The notes: generated from the sequence alone by a model not told the origin. Counted from the first letter of the stretch, positions 47,395 to 59,059 are shown. The stretch is DNA of 64,000 bases from Siderastrea siderea (GCA_964030785.1 OZ034975.1:36147369-36211368); one strand, 5' to 3'. Numbers and translations: made by a program.

Positions 47395-47468
47395 AACATT
47401 AACAGTCAGTGCAAACAAAATACAACAAACTGCAGATGTTTGTACTGAGTGAAACGCATTTTATCCAT
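47395..47468 (-). pseudogene. Type-1 signal exon relic upstream of cassette F
   Basis: Starts MDKMRF like intact type-1 exons, then a small deletion shifts the frame and a stop follows in the hydrophobic part. The promoter element at 47615-47660 is still recognisable. It shows that one unit can carry both signal-exon types in series. Confidence 0.65.
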
Positions 47469-47614
47469 ATTAATCAGCCTGACACATGATATTGCCAGTA
47501 GCGCAACATAATCGAGTAGAATACTTAAGAGATGTTGCCATTAGTGATACAATCATCGTACGGATTGTAATGAATTTCGGCTAAGATTTCCGATTTCAAT
47601 GAATATATAATTTG

Positions 47615-47660
47615 GGAACACGGAAAACTCAATGTCACGTCACCAACTGAAACGGATTTA
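47615..47660 (-). promoter_or_regulatory. Shared cassette promoter element, cassette F
   Basis: CACGTCA core at 47636-47642 with the plus-strand flank GGGAACACGGAAAACTCAATG. It is about 170-177 bp from the relic start codons. Confidence 0.65.
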
Positions 47661-47843
47661 GGTCTTATTAACGATATCACACAGAATTTTTCATAATTTG
47701 CAGTTGGAGAAAGGTAACGTTTGGAATTAACCAAAACACATTTTAGCGTGTAACTTAATTGATTTAGAATTATATGAAAATCATCGCAGTGAAGGTGTTT
47801 CAATTTAAGCAGTTGAAAAGAAGAAACCTGAAAAAAAAATGCA

Positions 47844-47916
47844 GGCATGAACGGGAATCGAACCCATGACCTCTGCGATACCGGTGCAGCGTTCAAACCA
47901 ACTGAGCTATCAAGCC
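47844..47916 (-). tRNA. tRNA-Thr(GGT)-like sequence, probably SINE-derived
   Basis: A 73-nt tRNA shape on the minus strand. Loop CCGGTAT gives anticodon GGT, and the B-box-like GGTTCGATTCC and T arm are good; the D stem and acceptor stem each have one mismatch. It is a sister of the copy at 38474-38544. Confidence 0.5.
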
Positions 47917-48904
47917 AACTGAACATTCATTTAGTTACTCAGTCTATGAACACATTGAAAAAGTAAACAGTAGATATCACAAATAAGGCAGTTAACAAAT
48001 GCTGTTAAAAATAAAGTTTTGCTTATTATAGAAATAATAATGTTAATCAATATAAATGTTATCATCTAAATGTAGCATTGTCGGAGATCTTAACCTTTAC
48101 GTTTATCTCACAGAATAACTGCTTGTCATGACTTCCTATGTACGTAGAATGAGCAGCATCGTTGAAACGGTGCACAGAATTGAGGAGACAATGGTTTTCC
48201 CCCTAATTCAGGAATACTGAATGATTTTAAGTGTCACTTCGTTAATAGTTTCTTTCACTATCAGTGTGCCTACTCAAATTGTTGACTATAGAGACAATAA
48301 ATTAAATTTCGTAATCTGGCAGGCATGAAAAGTTGTTCCTGGTATGTGCTCTCAGCTTATATGTTTGTTACAAAATCACTAGTAAACAAACTCCCCGTAT
48401 GTTAAAGGGTGGAACGTAAACTCTAACGACTTACTAACAATTGAAAGTTTCTCTTGTTCAGTGTAAAGACGTTCTCGGCAGGAACCCGTCATGCTCCTAT
48501 TTTTCGGGTAATCCATGGAGTTTACGTATGATAAAATGTTTATCCGCCTGATATTTCTACATGGGCAAAAAGCGCTACTCCCCTCGTTAGCTGTGAACTC
48601 ATCTATGACGTATGACTCCATAATCTGGAACAATGTTAAAATGGCACCCTTTTTTTACGACGAAAACCAAACAAGCACCCCAACACTTGCTAATAATAGC
48701 AAGATATTTATTTGTGTTTTAATTTTACGTCCTTTCATGTGGCAAAGCCATGCCAGGTTAGTCTTATTTGAAACTAGAAGGTTACAGTAACATGTATTTG
48801 TAGATCTGTTTTGGCTTACTTACATGTTCGCAAACGACACTTGATGCAATGTTGATGCAATGTAGGTTGGGATTTTAGATTAATCAGGTCGCTGTCTTGT
48901 AAAA

Positions 48905-48972
48905 ATTATGTCTCGAAAAGTTGAGCCTTCAAGTTTCCATCCCAACTTTGGCGTTACATTGTTTTTTTAATT
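48905..48972 (-). pseudogene. V-exon relic (G')
   Basis: A degenerate short match to the middle of a B/C/G-type V exon ('tgtctcgaaaagttgagcct' on the plus strand). Sister of the relic at 37840-37915. Confidence 0.5.
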
Positions 48973-49606
48973 CAATTCTGAACTTAGTTTATTTTCAGGC
49001 TGCACGACCTGTAATTTGGGTAATATGGGTTCTGCCGTCAACGCCAAGTGAAACGGGCAAAGCTTTCATACACCTTGCCAAGTAACAATGTTGCATTGAT
49101 AGTTGAGATTGTTAAATGCGCGTGCAGTACCACTTGCGCCCCCTCCGCGCATAACCAATTATCATATTGCAAAAATAAAGAAGTGAGGTCTACTTTCTGC
49201 AACATGGGAATTTGTTGCGCGAGAAGGTGGTTATAGGTGCAAAAAATTATCCAATTGCGAAGCGACTTTGTTGCAGGACACTTTGTAGCATTACATGGCC
49301 TTTAATTCGTTAAAAACTTCACAAGTGTGATCTGGATTGAACAGCTTTACGTTGCGATCGAGAACTACCATTTAGAGCGGAATTTACCATATGAGAAAAG
49401 ACAAATTGTGCTTAGATGCAGCGATAAGGAAGAGCTAATATTTCAGTATATAAATGCTTATAGGCTTGAAATGAAAACCGTTAAGATCGTTAGTTATATA
49501 TAAGTCGATATTTTGAGGACGATGGAAAGTCTTAGGAAGTAAGCATGGTGACGATTCTATAGTTAGGCAAAGTGGCACTAGCAAGACTAAGGCAAAAAGA
49601 TTCGCT

Positions 49607-49660
49607 TCTTACCATGTACGACAACAATCGTCTCTGAGATCAAAAAACTGGTTGTTAAAA
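49607..49660 (-). pseudogene. 3' end of a V exon, truncated copy
   Basis: Plus-strand 'cttcttaccatgtacgacaa' and the following 'aaaaaactggttgtt' match the 3' edge and donor of the cassette B/C V exons. Nothing else of the exon is present. It lies just downstream of the cassette G V exon and keeps a donor-like site. Confidence 0.55.
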
Positions 49661-49702
49661 GCACTAGCAAGGATAAAGCGAAATCATTCTTTTCTTACGT
49701 AC

Positions 49703-51913
49703 CATATACGACAACAGTCACTTGGTCTTTTAGCGTTGATAGGTAGCGGGAACTTAGGGAAGACAACACGATGGTGTAAATGTACTCCTCGTTGTTTCCA
49801 ACATTTTTCAATGCTAATGTTGCTGGACTCTTAGCGTCGTATTCGTTTGCAAACTGATCGAAGACCGTGAACCCAAAATTATCGAATCGCGATGCAATTA
49901 CGGTTGCGGCTTTATTTTCGCCAGGTTTCTGTCTTTCAAATTGGACGTCCCGAAAAGTTGCGCCTTCAAGATCCCACCTCCACTCGAGTTTTACATTAGT
50001 GTTGTTAACTCCAAGCACCAAGATTTTGCGACCTCCGGGTCTTTCGGCCCATCTGATAGCCTCTGAAATCACGCAAGGAAAAATACAATTGCCCAACGGT
50101 TTGCTTAACACTAACAAAGTGACAGTATTCGTAGTATTTATCGTCGGCGGCAACATTCTGAATGTGAACTCAGTCCTTACGATGAATACTTTGGTCAGAA
50201 ATGAACTCAATAGTCATTTGGTCTTCAAGACTTTTATTACACCGCTGGGACTGCGGTAACCCAACTTAACGGTGGAAACATATATATTCCTCGTTGCTCT
50301 CAAAATTTCTCAGTGCCAATGTTGCTGGACTCTGCGCGTTGTACTCGTCTACGAATTTGAAGACTGTGAACCCAGCAGCACCGTCCGTCGTTGCAGATGG
50401 GGTTTGTTTGGTTGCGCTAGCTCTCTGTTTTACAAAGAATATGCGACGAAAAGCTTTCAAGATCCTATGTCCACTCTAGTTTTACATAATCAAGTAACAG
50501 TATTCTTTGCGTTCGTCATCAGCAGCAACTTTCTAAATGCGAACAAAGTATCGTAACCTAAAGCCTAACTCGCGACGTCCTTACGATGATGCTAGGGTCC
50601 AACTTGCAATACTCCCGAGAGTACAACTGGCCGAAAATTGCTAAAATCACACCTCGCCTTTCATTTTTCTTTTTCTTTTTTTTTTTCGCTCTTAATCAAC
50701 TTACTTTAGAAAATAACTGTGACACGAACGACGACAACACCTGGTCATGATTTCTGACCTAGAATTTGTATGAGAAATTGTAAAAACAAAGACCACTCCT
50801 CTTAATATTGACTCCCGTTCGCCCAACCGGTATGTATGTTGTAGTTCAGCTTTATCCTTGGTTCAAGTTTTATTTTCCTTTGTTCTTTTTTATGTTAATA
50901 TATGATAACGAATATGAAACAACAGAAAATAAAGATTGAACCAAGGATACAATTGAACTACACCATGTACATACGTTACAGGCGTCCTTTCGACTTTATC
51001 GTTCTGATTCCCAACAAAAGAATGCGACTTCAATAATAACATGGTTATTACGTTGAAGGAAAACGACCTTAGAAATTGGTTTTTTTAAGGTTTGAGAAAG
51101 CTCGTTGACGTTTCTCGTATTATGCTTCTTGTCAATTACACTCAAGTGCAAGAGTGCTTCAGAGACTCCGAAAATTAGGGTCACATACTCAGGTTTTGAG
51201 AACCCGGAAATCTTTTCAAGCACCCTGCTATCTCTACTACAGTTCATTCAGCTGCCCAGAAGCGAGCTGAGACATGTGCCCAACCGTTTTCCTGCTGATT
51301 CTAAACTTGCTTAAAAGTCGACAAAATTCACAGCCGCTGGATTTCAATAAAAAAGTAATCCTGTGCAACTTTGGGTAACGATCTACCTGACTTTCTTGAT
51401 CTCCTAATAGTAGTGTTTTTGTAATGATACTTTGATTGTGTTTTGCTTTGATTGATTGCCATTTTTATCAAAATTTCATTTGGCTTGGTCCTTTGGTCCT
51501 TCCTTGGAAGTTGACGCAAACGCAATTTTTTCGCTCTGAGTTAAAGACTTGTGTGTTATTTTATACAAAGGGGATGATGGTCGAATAACGTGTCTTGCGG
51601 TTGCATTAATGCAACTGAAAACCATGCAACTTTGAACAGATTAGAGGCGCAAGGAGAGTGGTGTTGACCACTTACAGTTTAGTGTGAGTCGCAAAAGTTT
51701 TGCAACGTCTTATCTAATAACACAAATAACAAATGAAAATATACGTAAAAAGCGTACAACAGCGGATCTAATGGCGCTAATCAAACTTTCTAAGCATGAA
51801 CATGAAAACTTAAATCCCCAAAAGTGTTACATACCTACAAGAGGAATTAATGTAAGTGCAAACAAAATACCGCAGACGGTAGCTGTTGTTACTAAGAAAT
51901 GCATCTTATCCAT
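49703..51913 (-). CDS. Cassette G: signal exon + V exon
   Basis: Signal exon 51913-51835 (79 nt; MDKMHFLVTTATVCGILFAL...) and V exon 50062-49703 (360 nt, phase 1-1). V features: IRWAERPGGRKILVLGVNNT, LEWRWDLEGATFRDVQFERQ, PATLALKNVGNNEEYIYTIV and VTVVVYG at a gtacgt donor; no cysteine. It belongs to the B/C subgroup. A partial V copy (50212-50487) lies inside its intron. The promoter element is at 52041-52085. Joins the RTK in frame (about 941 residues). Confidence 0.78.
50212..50487 (-). pseudogene. Partial V exon inside cassette G intron
   Basis: A C-like V exon lacking its 5' quarter and proper ends: FTVFKFVDEYNAQSPATLAL and SNEEYICFHR are readable, then the frame and donor are lost. It has no acceptor matching the family. 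Confidence 0.65.
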
Positions 51914-52040
51914 GTTGGACAGCCAGTAACAAGACTGCCAGTAAACACAATATTTCAGGCTTTAGCGAATATGTTGCTTGAAAATACAGTCATTGCATCG
52001 TTTGTTATAATTTCTAAGATTGCCGAACTCAATGAATATT

Positions 52041-52085
52041 TGGGGACACGGAAAACTCAATGCCACGTCACCAGCTGAAATGGAT
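52041..52085 (-). promoter_or_regulatory. Shared cassette promoter element, cassette G
   Basis: CACGTCA core at 52064-52070 with the plus-strand flank GGGGACACGGAAAACTCAAT. It is about 151-160 bp upstream of the ATG codons. Confidence 0.65.
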
Positions 52086-53642
52086 TTAGCTTAACGAGAT
52101 CCACCTTTGAAGAATAAAAACTGTAACGCTTTCACTCCCAAGAGTGCCTAATAATCAAAATTCAAGACGAATCCCAAATTTCATTTGTAAAATACTGAAA
52201 TATAAAAAGTGTCATATGAAAGTACTGCTGAAGGGGTTTCATTTGAATGATAACTCTATAGGATTTCATCCACAGACCCAGATGTCAGAATCACCTTTAG
52301 TTAATGTCTCCATAACTCTCTGGGAGTGAAAGGGTTAAGTACAGCGAATTTAGATAATTTGCGTTAGAGAGATAACGCTTAGAATAAATCCAAATAATTT
52401 TAGCGTCTAACTTAATGCATTTTGTTATTCAGCCGTCAATAAAAAAAATTGAAAAAGTAAACAGTGAGTAGATATCAAAATTAAGGCAGTTAACAAACGC
52501 TGTTAAAAAAAGGTTTACCTAAAAATGGAAACAAATTAATATCTTTAACCAATATACGTTTTCAACATCTAAATGTAGAGTTGTCGGTGGCCTTAATCTT
52601 TTCATTAATCATGAGAACTAACAAAAATATCTTACAAAATGACCACTTGTCATGACTTCCTGTGTAATAACAATGAAGCATTCAAGCGGTGCACAGAAGG
52701 TCAGGTCTTGCCCCAAATACGGGAATACTGATTCTTTGCTTTACTCGTGATGCTCATGACAAACTAAACACATTTACGTATCAGTTACTTAGTAGTTCCT
52801 TTCAAAGTCAAGTGAACTTATTCAAATTGTTGACTAAGGAGGTAAATAAATTTCACAATCTAGCAGGCATGAACTGTTTTGGTGTACTTTCAGCTTAAAT
52901 GTTTCAAATATACTAGTAGATAACCTTCCCATGTTTAAAGGGTGGAAAGTAAGCTCTAACTGTTTCCTGACAACTCAAAGTTTCTCTTGTTCAGTGTAAA
53001 GACGTTCTCAACAGGAACACGTCATGCTCCTGATTTTTCTGGTAATCCCTAGATTTTTGTTATGATAAAATAATTGAATATCTATATCCAGCTTATATCG
53101 TCACATCCTACATGGACAAACCAGCGGTACTCGCCTCGTTAGCCGTGAATTCTATACTCTGGAGCAAAGTTAAAATAGCTCACCCTTTTTTCATGATGAA
53201 CAACAAACAAGCACCTCTTCACTTTAGCTAATAATAGCATGATACCAATTTGCGATTTCCTTTTCACGCTCTTTCTTGTGACAAAGCCAGTTTATGTTCG
53301 TTTGAAACCAGAGTGTTACAATATAGCATGTCGGTATCGCCCTTGTGTAGTAGATCTGGTTTGGCTGTATGTTCTTAAACGAAATGCCTGATTACCCAAC
53401 AGTCTGAGTAGAACTATGTGTTGGTGGTTCCCAAAGCGAAATAAAAAAAAATGTACTTCCTTTTTGCTGACTTCCTTTACTTATATTATTTAGTGGCTGG
53501 CTATTTATGCCTTCGTCTTAACCCTAGTAAGGTTCTTTCAAAGTTTTTTTCTTTCTTACATTGTTCCTTTGGTTGTTTGGTTGCTTTTTGCTCTCAGTAG
53601 TTCAAGTCTAGGATTCAATTTACTGGTTGATTTGGTTTGTTG

Positions 53643-53770
53643 AGAGGATTTAAGATGGGAACATCAGATAACCCTACTATCGTGGTAGAAGGAATTAACA
53701 GCACAAATGCCACACCAACTTGGGACTTCAGTCTTGATCCAGGCATCGCGTTCCAAAACGTCTTCCTTAA
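53643..53770 (+). pseudogene. Inverted V-exon fragment 2
   Basis: Plus-strand frame DNPTIVVEGINSTNATPTWD then FSLDPGIAFQNVFLK matches the first third of the cassette D V exon, and ends at AAG|gtgatt, which resembles a donor. About 150 bp upstream match the region before the other inverted fragment (29797-29872). Opposite orientation to all intact cassettes, so not usable by the RTK without inversion. Confidence 0.65.
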
Positions 53771-53968
53771 GGTGATTTTATTCAATTGCATTGGGCATCC
53801 TTTCTGCGCGTTATTTTTTGCGCGTGATTAGCGCGCGCACGCTCAGAACTTGATAGGTTTTCGTCGAAAGCTGGGCTGTCCATGGTCTCTTTCTCCGAAA
53901 CGAACTCGGTGACCTCACTTTTTTATTCCATTTATTTAGGGAAAATACGACTGTAGATGATATATCCA

Positions 53969-54035
53969 AAGTTGTTGTTTGCTCCATCCTCCACCACGAC
54001 TGTAGGTTTGTCAGGTTGATTTGTCCATGAAGCCT
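53969..54035 (-). pseudogene. Cassette H: V exon, 5' fragment only
   Basis: Acceptor and first codons are intact (ASWTNQPDKPTVVVEDGANN, similar to A and J), but the match stops after about 67 nt. It pairs with a dead type-2 signal exon at 54181-54255 and a frameshifted type-1 signal exon at 54800-54883. Confidence 0.7.
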
Positions 54036-54180
54036 CTGAAGACCCAAGAGACAAAAAATATCCTTAATTTTAAGCCACTAATGATGTTCTAGGTTTTGAG
54101 TAAGTCAGAATTAGAAATCTTCTCAACTGGAAAAAAAGCATCGTTCAAACTGAACACAAATACACCTTAGCATATACTTA

Positions 54181-54255
54181 CCAGATCGATGCATATGCAG
54201 TGACACAAACACCAGAAGGGATGGTAGAATCCAGTATGAAATATTGTTTTCCTGA
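54181..54255 (-). pseudogene. Cassette H: type-2 signal exon without start codon
   Basis: Reads ISYWILPSLLVFVSLHMHRS in the frame that fits the donor at 54180, similar to the cassette E signal exon, but no ATG precedes it in frame. Confidence 0.55.
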
Positions 54256-54799
54256 TGCTCATATGAAACGTGGATTAATCCGTAGCTTACGGGTAGCGAA
54301 TCTCAATAACCAAGTCATTGCTCACAATGTCAATATTCGCTTGAACCATATTTGGATCCAACTATGTTGATCATTTCGGAACGTGATTTCGATTTATATT
54401 TTGCTTTGACTGTTCACCATTTTAAACAGACGTTCCTAATGCTTCATCGCTTCAGCCTTAAGTTGGCTTCGTCAACTACACTGTTTTCGCTCTTCGCTTA
54501 TGATTTCTCTTATTTTTTTTTTAACTATTTGTTAATAACGGCGATGATGCTTGACTCCCACCTGATCTTGCGGTGCTTATTAGGCGTTTTCGTACTTATT
54601 TTCTTCCGATTAACAACAAATCAGGCAAGAATGGGATAGAATTGGAGTGTTGGTTAAAAAACATTTTTTGCACGAGCAACAAAGAAAACATACACAAACA
54701 AGCGCAAAAACAGGTAATAGGCAATGCCGTGGCTCTAAACAAGTCTTCTGGGTATAAACATAAGAAAGTAAATCCTCAGAGAGAAAAAGTGTGACGTAC

Positions 54800-54883
54800 C
54801 TACATAAGGAGTTAGCGCAGTGCAAACAAGATACAACAGACTGCAGATGTTGGTACTGAGTTTAAAAAACGTATTTTATCCAT
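54800..54883 (-). pseudogene. Cassette H: type-1 signal exon, 1-nt deletion
   Basis: MDKIRFLNSVPTSAVCCILF is intact, then one base is missing relative to siblings ('gttagcgcag' against 'gtagcgtcag' on the plus strand), giving a stop a few codons before the donor. The length is 84 nt instead of 85. The promoter element at 55010-55060 is retained. Confidence 0.75.
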
Positions 54884-55009
54884 ATATTGGACAGCCAGTC
54901 CCAAAATTATGCCAGTTAACAAAATATTTCAAGGATATACTCTAGCAAAGATGTTGCTTTTAGTGATACAGTCATTATACCGTTTGTTATGATTTCTAAG
55001 ATAAATATT

Positions 55010-55060
55010 TGGGGACACGGAGAACTCAATGCTACGTCACCAACTGAAACGGATTTAGCT
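55010..55060 (-). promoter_or_regulatory. Shared cassette promoter element, cassette H
   Basis: TACGTCA core at 55033-55039 with the plus-strand flank GGGGACACGGAGAACTCAAT. Kept although the cassette is dead. Confidence 0.6.
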
Positions 55061-55507
55061 TACCGAGATCCACCCTTGAAGAATAAATGTATACACTGAA
55101 CTCAGTTCAAATAATTTGCATTTAGACAGAGATAACGTTTATGAATAACCAAAACAAATTTATAGCAAAGTCAATTTTAGCGTGGAACTTAATTCAGTTA
55201 CTAAGTCAAGTCAACACAGAAATTGAAAAAGTAAACAGTAGATAATACAAATGACGAATAATGTTATCAACTAAAGTTAACTTTACTCTAGGTTTAAGCT
55301 AATATTCTCAAGTTGAAAAAACCTCGACATACATACCACATGAAAACAAAACGAAGTCCAAATTGTTCGGACCCCCATTAACGTTCTCTCCGAGTCCATT
55401 TGCATCTCGCACACACACACAAAGAGATGCTAAATTGGAGCTATTTACGTGATTTTATTTACGTGTGGAGAGAAATTCTAAACTGGAGCTATTTACGTAT
55501 TACTTAC

Positions 55508-56797
55508 CAAAAACAATAACAGTTACTAGGGACTTGTCTTTGTGAAGAACCGAATGCGACTGATCAGTGGATTGCACCTCTAGAGTGTAAACGTATTCCT
55601 CCTCGTTGTTAACGTCCAACAACACCAGTTCTGAAGGGAGGTTGGCCCTGTACTCTTTAATGAATTCGTTGTTGTAGTAAGTAAACCCATAGTCGGAAGG
55701 CCTCGATGCAATATCAGTTTTAGAATATTTTCCAGGTCTATTTCTCACAAAGAAGATACTTAGAAGAGTAAAACCTGCTTCAAGACCAAAGGTCCAAGTA
55801 AGTGTAATATTTGTATTATTAACACCTTGCACCACGATTATGGGATTGTTAGGCCTTTGTGTCCATTTTATAGCCCCTGTGTAATAACATAAGATGAATC
55901 AGAGAGTAATGTCATTATTGGTGAAACTGAACTCTAACTATTCTAGGATGCGTGAAAGCGCCAAAAGGTAGCATTAAAAAAAAAAAAAAAAAAGACAAAA
56001 GAGGCAGTAAATTATTTTTCCAATGGCAAAGTTCTTACACACAGGCTATGGTCTAGTTAAACGTGCTCTTATATATCTTATTCAAACACTGCTTATATGG
56101 ATGCAGAAAACACTAGTTTTTTTTTTTCTTTTTTGAAAAAAAAAGTTTATTTAATTTTGAAAAAACTACTTAAAATAGAAACTTTAAACACAATGAGGTC
56201 ATGACACCATGAAAACACTTTCATTAATTACAAATGTTGCTATCGGATTTAGCAGCTTCTATGCTAGCTTTTGGGTAGTTAATTTCAACAATATCGTCAA
56301 TTAACTAAACTGTCCCAAAAACCCTTCCAATTTAGAAATATTGGTAAAGTTCTTGCTAAAAAAGTGTTCATGAAATGTTGTTTTTTTTCTACAACAGTTC
56401 AAAGAGTACAGTTTTCACTTAGACGGAGTCTCTGCAGATTACTCAAAGCATTTGTTTTACTATCTCGACCTTTCACTTGACAACAGTCGAATAATCGCTT
56501 CATATCGTTACGTTCAGAGGATCAGAGTATCCTTAAATTCACCGTTCACCCTTAACTGCTATCTTTGCTTCCGTTGCATTGAACATTATATTAGTTTGGA
56601 AAATTAATAACAATAATGTATACAAGTAGTGAGCAAGTAAACGGACAACAGACATAAATCAAACATTCTAATCTAAAATTAATCCTCGAAGTAAAGCAAA
56701 AATTTAACTTACCTACAAGAGGAGCTAAAGAGAGTAGCAACAAAATACAGCAAACTGTAGATGTTGAAGCTGAGCTTGAGAAAAAATTTTTATCCAT
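55508..56797 (-). CDS. Cassette I: signal exon + V exon
   Basis: Signal exon 56797-56713 (85 nt; MDKNFFSSSASTSTVCCILL...) and V exon 55876-55508 (369 nt, phase 1-1). V features: IKWTQRPNNPIIVVQGVNNT, TLTWTFGLEAGFTLLSIFFV, SELVLLDVNNEEEYVYTLEV and VTVIVFG; no cysteine. Related to D. The promoter element is at 56925-56975. Joins the RTK in frame (about 946 residues). Confidence 0.8.
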
Positions 56798-56924
56798 AGT
56801 GGACAGCCAGTGGCCGTAATATAGCCAGCAACGTAATATATCAAGGATGTTCACGAGGAAGGTCTTGATTTGGTCGACAGTCGAGTCTTCGTTTTGCATT
56901 GCACTAGTGCCGAACTACCAACCG

Positions 56925-56975
56925 GTTTGGGAATGCGGAAAACTCTATTTCACGTCATTCCCTCAACTGAACGGA
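56925..56975 (-). promoter_or_regulatory. Shared cassette promoter element, cassette I
   Basis: CACGTCA core at 56951-56957; plus-strand flank GGTTTGGGAATGCGGAAAAC. It is 154 bp upstream of the ATG. Confidence 0.65.
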
Positions 56976-57220
56976 TGTCGGCCTTCCTTTAATTACATGA
57001 TCGGCCCTTATAAATGAAACAAGCCCAAAAATACCAAAGTTTTGAACAATTGCACTTGGGGAGTTAAACTGCTTTTAAAAATAATTACAAAGAAAAAATA
57101 TAATTAAAGAATTTAGCAAGTTTTTACTCAGTGCATAAACAAGCCTTATGGCTGAGTCATGTCACTAAAGAAAGTAATGTGAAGTCCAACCACAAAATTG
57201 ATAAGATTTGCTTTACTTAC

Positions 57221-58945
57221 CGTGCACAAGAACATGCGTCTCCGAAGTCTTCAACAGAGCCCTGGTATTGACAGCATAAGATACCTGGATTTCGTAGATG
57301 TATTCCTCGTTGTTATTTACCTCCAATAACTCTAGCTCTGAATCAAGGTTTGCTTTATAGTGCTTGTCGAAATCAGTGTTTGATGGAAAACTGAATGAAG
57401 TGTCTTTCAGCCTAGACGCAATTTCCGTTTGCGAGCCGCCTAGTCTCCTTCTGAAAAACCTGACGACCACGAGCGTTTCGGATGACTCTAAAACGAAGGT
57501 NNNNNNNNNNNNNNNNNNNNNNNNNNNNNNNNNNNNNNNNNNNNNNNNNNNNNNNNNNNNNNNNNNNNNNNNNNNNNNNNNNNNNNNNNNNNNNNNNNNN
57601 NNNNNNNNNNNNNNNNNNNNNNNNNNNNNNNNNNNNNNNNNNNNNNNNNNNNNNNNNNNNNNNNNNNNNNNNNNNNNNNNNNNNNNNNNNNNNNNNNNNN
57701 CCATGTAAGACGAACATTTTTGTTGTTTATTCTATCGTCTACCACCACTTTAGGATTGTCCGGTACATTTGTCCATCGAAAAGCCCCTAGAAATGCATGA
57801 GAGGGAAGAAAAGACAAGAATTTTCAAGCAGTTTAGAGGCCACTTATAATGTTTCGGGTCCAGTTAAAGAAAGAAAATAAATTCTCCATTTATACATTTT
57901 TTACACGCTTAAAACTGAAGATAGCAAAATCACGAATAACCAACAATAGGATGATTAACAGTCAATTGGTGGTCAAAAATTTTAATGGGATTTCTTGCCA
58001 AAACGCGAGCAATTTACTGCACTATGATCTATTGGCATGGCAAAGGTCCCACACGCATTCTACACAAAATCCAACAATTTGTAACTCAAGAATAATATTT
58101 TAGGGTTATAGTCAAGTAAGGTATTCGCTTGTGAACGCGGTTTTCTGAACAAAAAAAAACAAAGTTCACCTAACCAGCTTTAGCGGATGAAATTTACGAT
58201 CCACCCTTTACTAAAAAAAACTCTAAACAAATAGGAACTTTAATTTGTGATTTCGCGACCTGATACGATTAGAAGTGTACTGAGACGGAATTTAGCGTTC
58301 ATTGAAAATTCCCCCATTACCTTTCACTATATTTAAACGTTCTTTTTTAAGTAACCTTTAATACGTATCGATAATAAAAATTTGGCTGCCAAATGCTAAT
58401 TTAGAAAAGAAAATTTGAACATGTGTTTAATACCGTGAAAACCCGTTAATTAATTCCAATGAGTAATTCAACTACCCGAATTAATTTTTAAGTAAAGTAT
58501 TAGCTAGTATTAAAAGAAAGGACATCTATTACTATAGGATTGAGCAGGATTTTGTTATCTTTACTTTTGAATTTGGGTGACGCTACTTACGGGTAGCCGG
58601 TTCATGCGTGTAACGCCAATTGACTAGCCCACCTCAAAAACCGTTTCATATGTACAAACATTGGTAAAGTTCCTCAGTGCTAAAAGAGGTGTTCATAAAG
58701 TGTATTTCTTTTTCCATTGCAAAGAAGACAATGAATACGCAGACAGAGTCTCTGCTCCAGATTACACCGTCGCAACTTTCAGAAGATCACATATAGGGAT
58801 TTATTAATCTATTCGAAATGAAACACTAAACCTCTAAGGGAAACAAAAAATGTAACATACCTACACAAGGAGTTAATGACAGTGCCAACAAAATGCAGCA
58901 GACTGTAGAAGTCGAAATTGCGTTCAAGAAAAGGTTGTTATCCAT
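57221..58945 (-). CDS. Cassette J: signal exon + V exon (contains an assembly gap)
   Basis: Signal exon 58945-58861 (85 nt; MDNNLFLNAISTSTVCCILL...) and V exon 57786-57221. The V exon is interrupted by 200 N (57501-57700). Without the N it is 366 nt, in frame, phase 1-1, and the residues on both sides (NKNVRLTW | TFVLESSETLVVVRFFRR) join exactly as in the sister copy K. Other V features: FRWTNVPDNPKVVVDD, SELELLEVNNNEEYIYEIQV and THVLVHG; no cysteine. The promoter element is at 59060-59105. Join to the RTK is in frame (about 945 residues) if the gap is empty. Confidence 0.78.
57501..57700. other. Assembly gap of 200 N with probably no missing bases
   Basis: The flanks read ...aaaacgaaggt [N] ccatgtaagacgaac.... 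The sister copy at 62653-62675 reads aaaacgaaggtccaggtaag without interruption. The flanks therefore join seamlessly, and the 200 N look like a fixed-size placeholder. Confidence 0.8.
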
Positions 58946-58991
58946 TTTGGACAGCCCTGTCGCCAAGATATTGCTAGGAAGGTCTTAATTT

Positions 58992-59018
58992 TGTCGTCGT
59001 CGTCGTCGTCGTCGTCGT
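58992..59018. repeat. GTC trinucleotide repeat
   Basis: About nine GTC units between the cassette J signal exon and its promoter element, so it may lie in the 5' UTR or core promoter and change their spacing. Confidence 0.9.
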
Positions 59019-59059
59019 AGCGTTTGTTTTGTATTGCATGAGTGCCGAACGAAGCAACC

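Noticed and set aside
38474..47916. Two tRNA-Thr-like sequences as functional tRNA genes
   Set aside because: Both have stem mismatches, share the same anticodon and sit in duplicated intergenic DNA, so SINE or pseudogene origin is more likely; kept as low-confidence features only.
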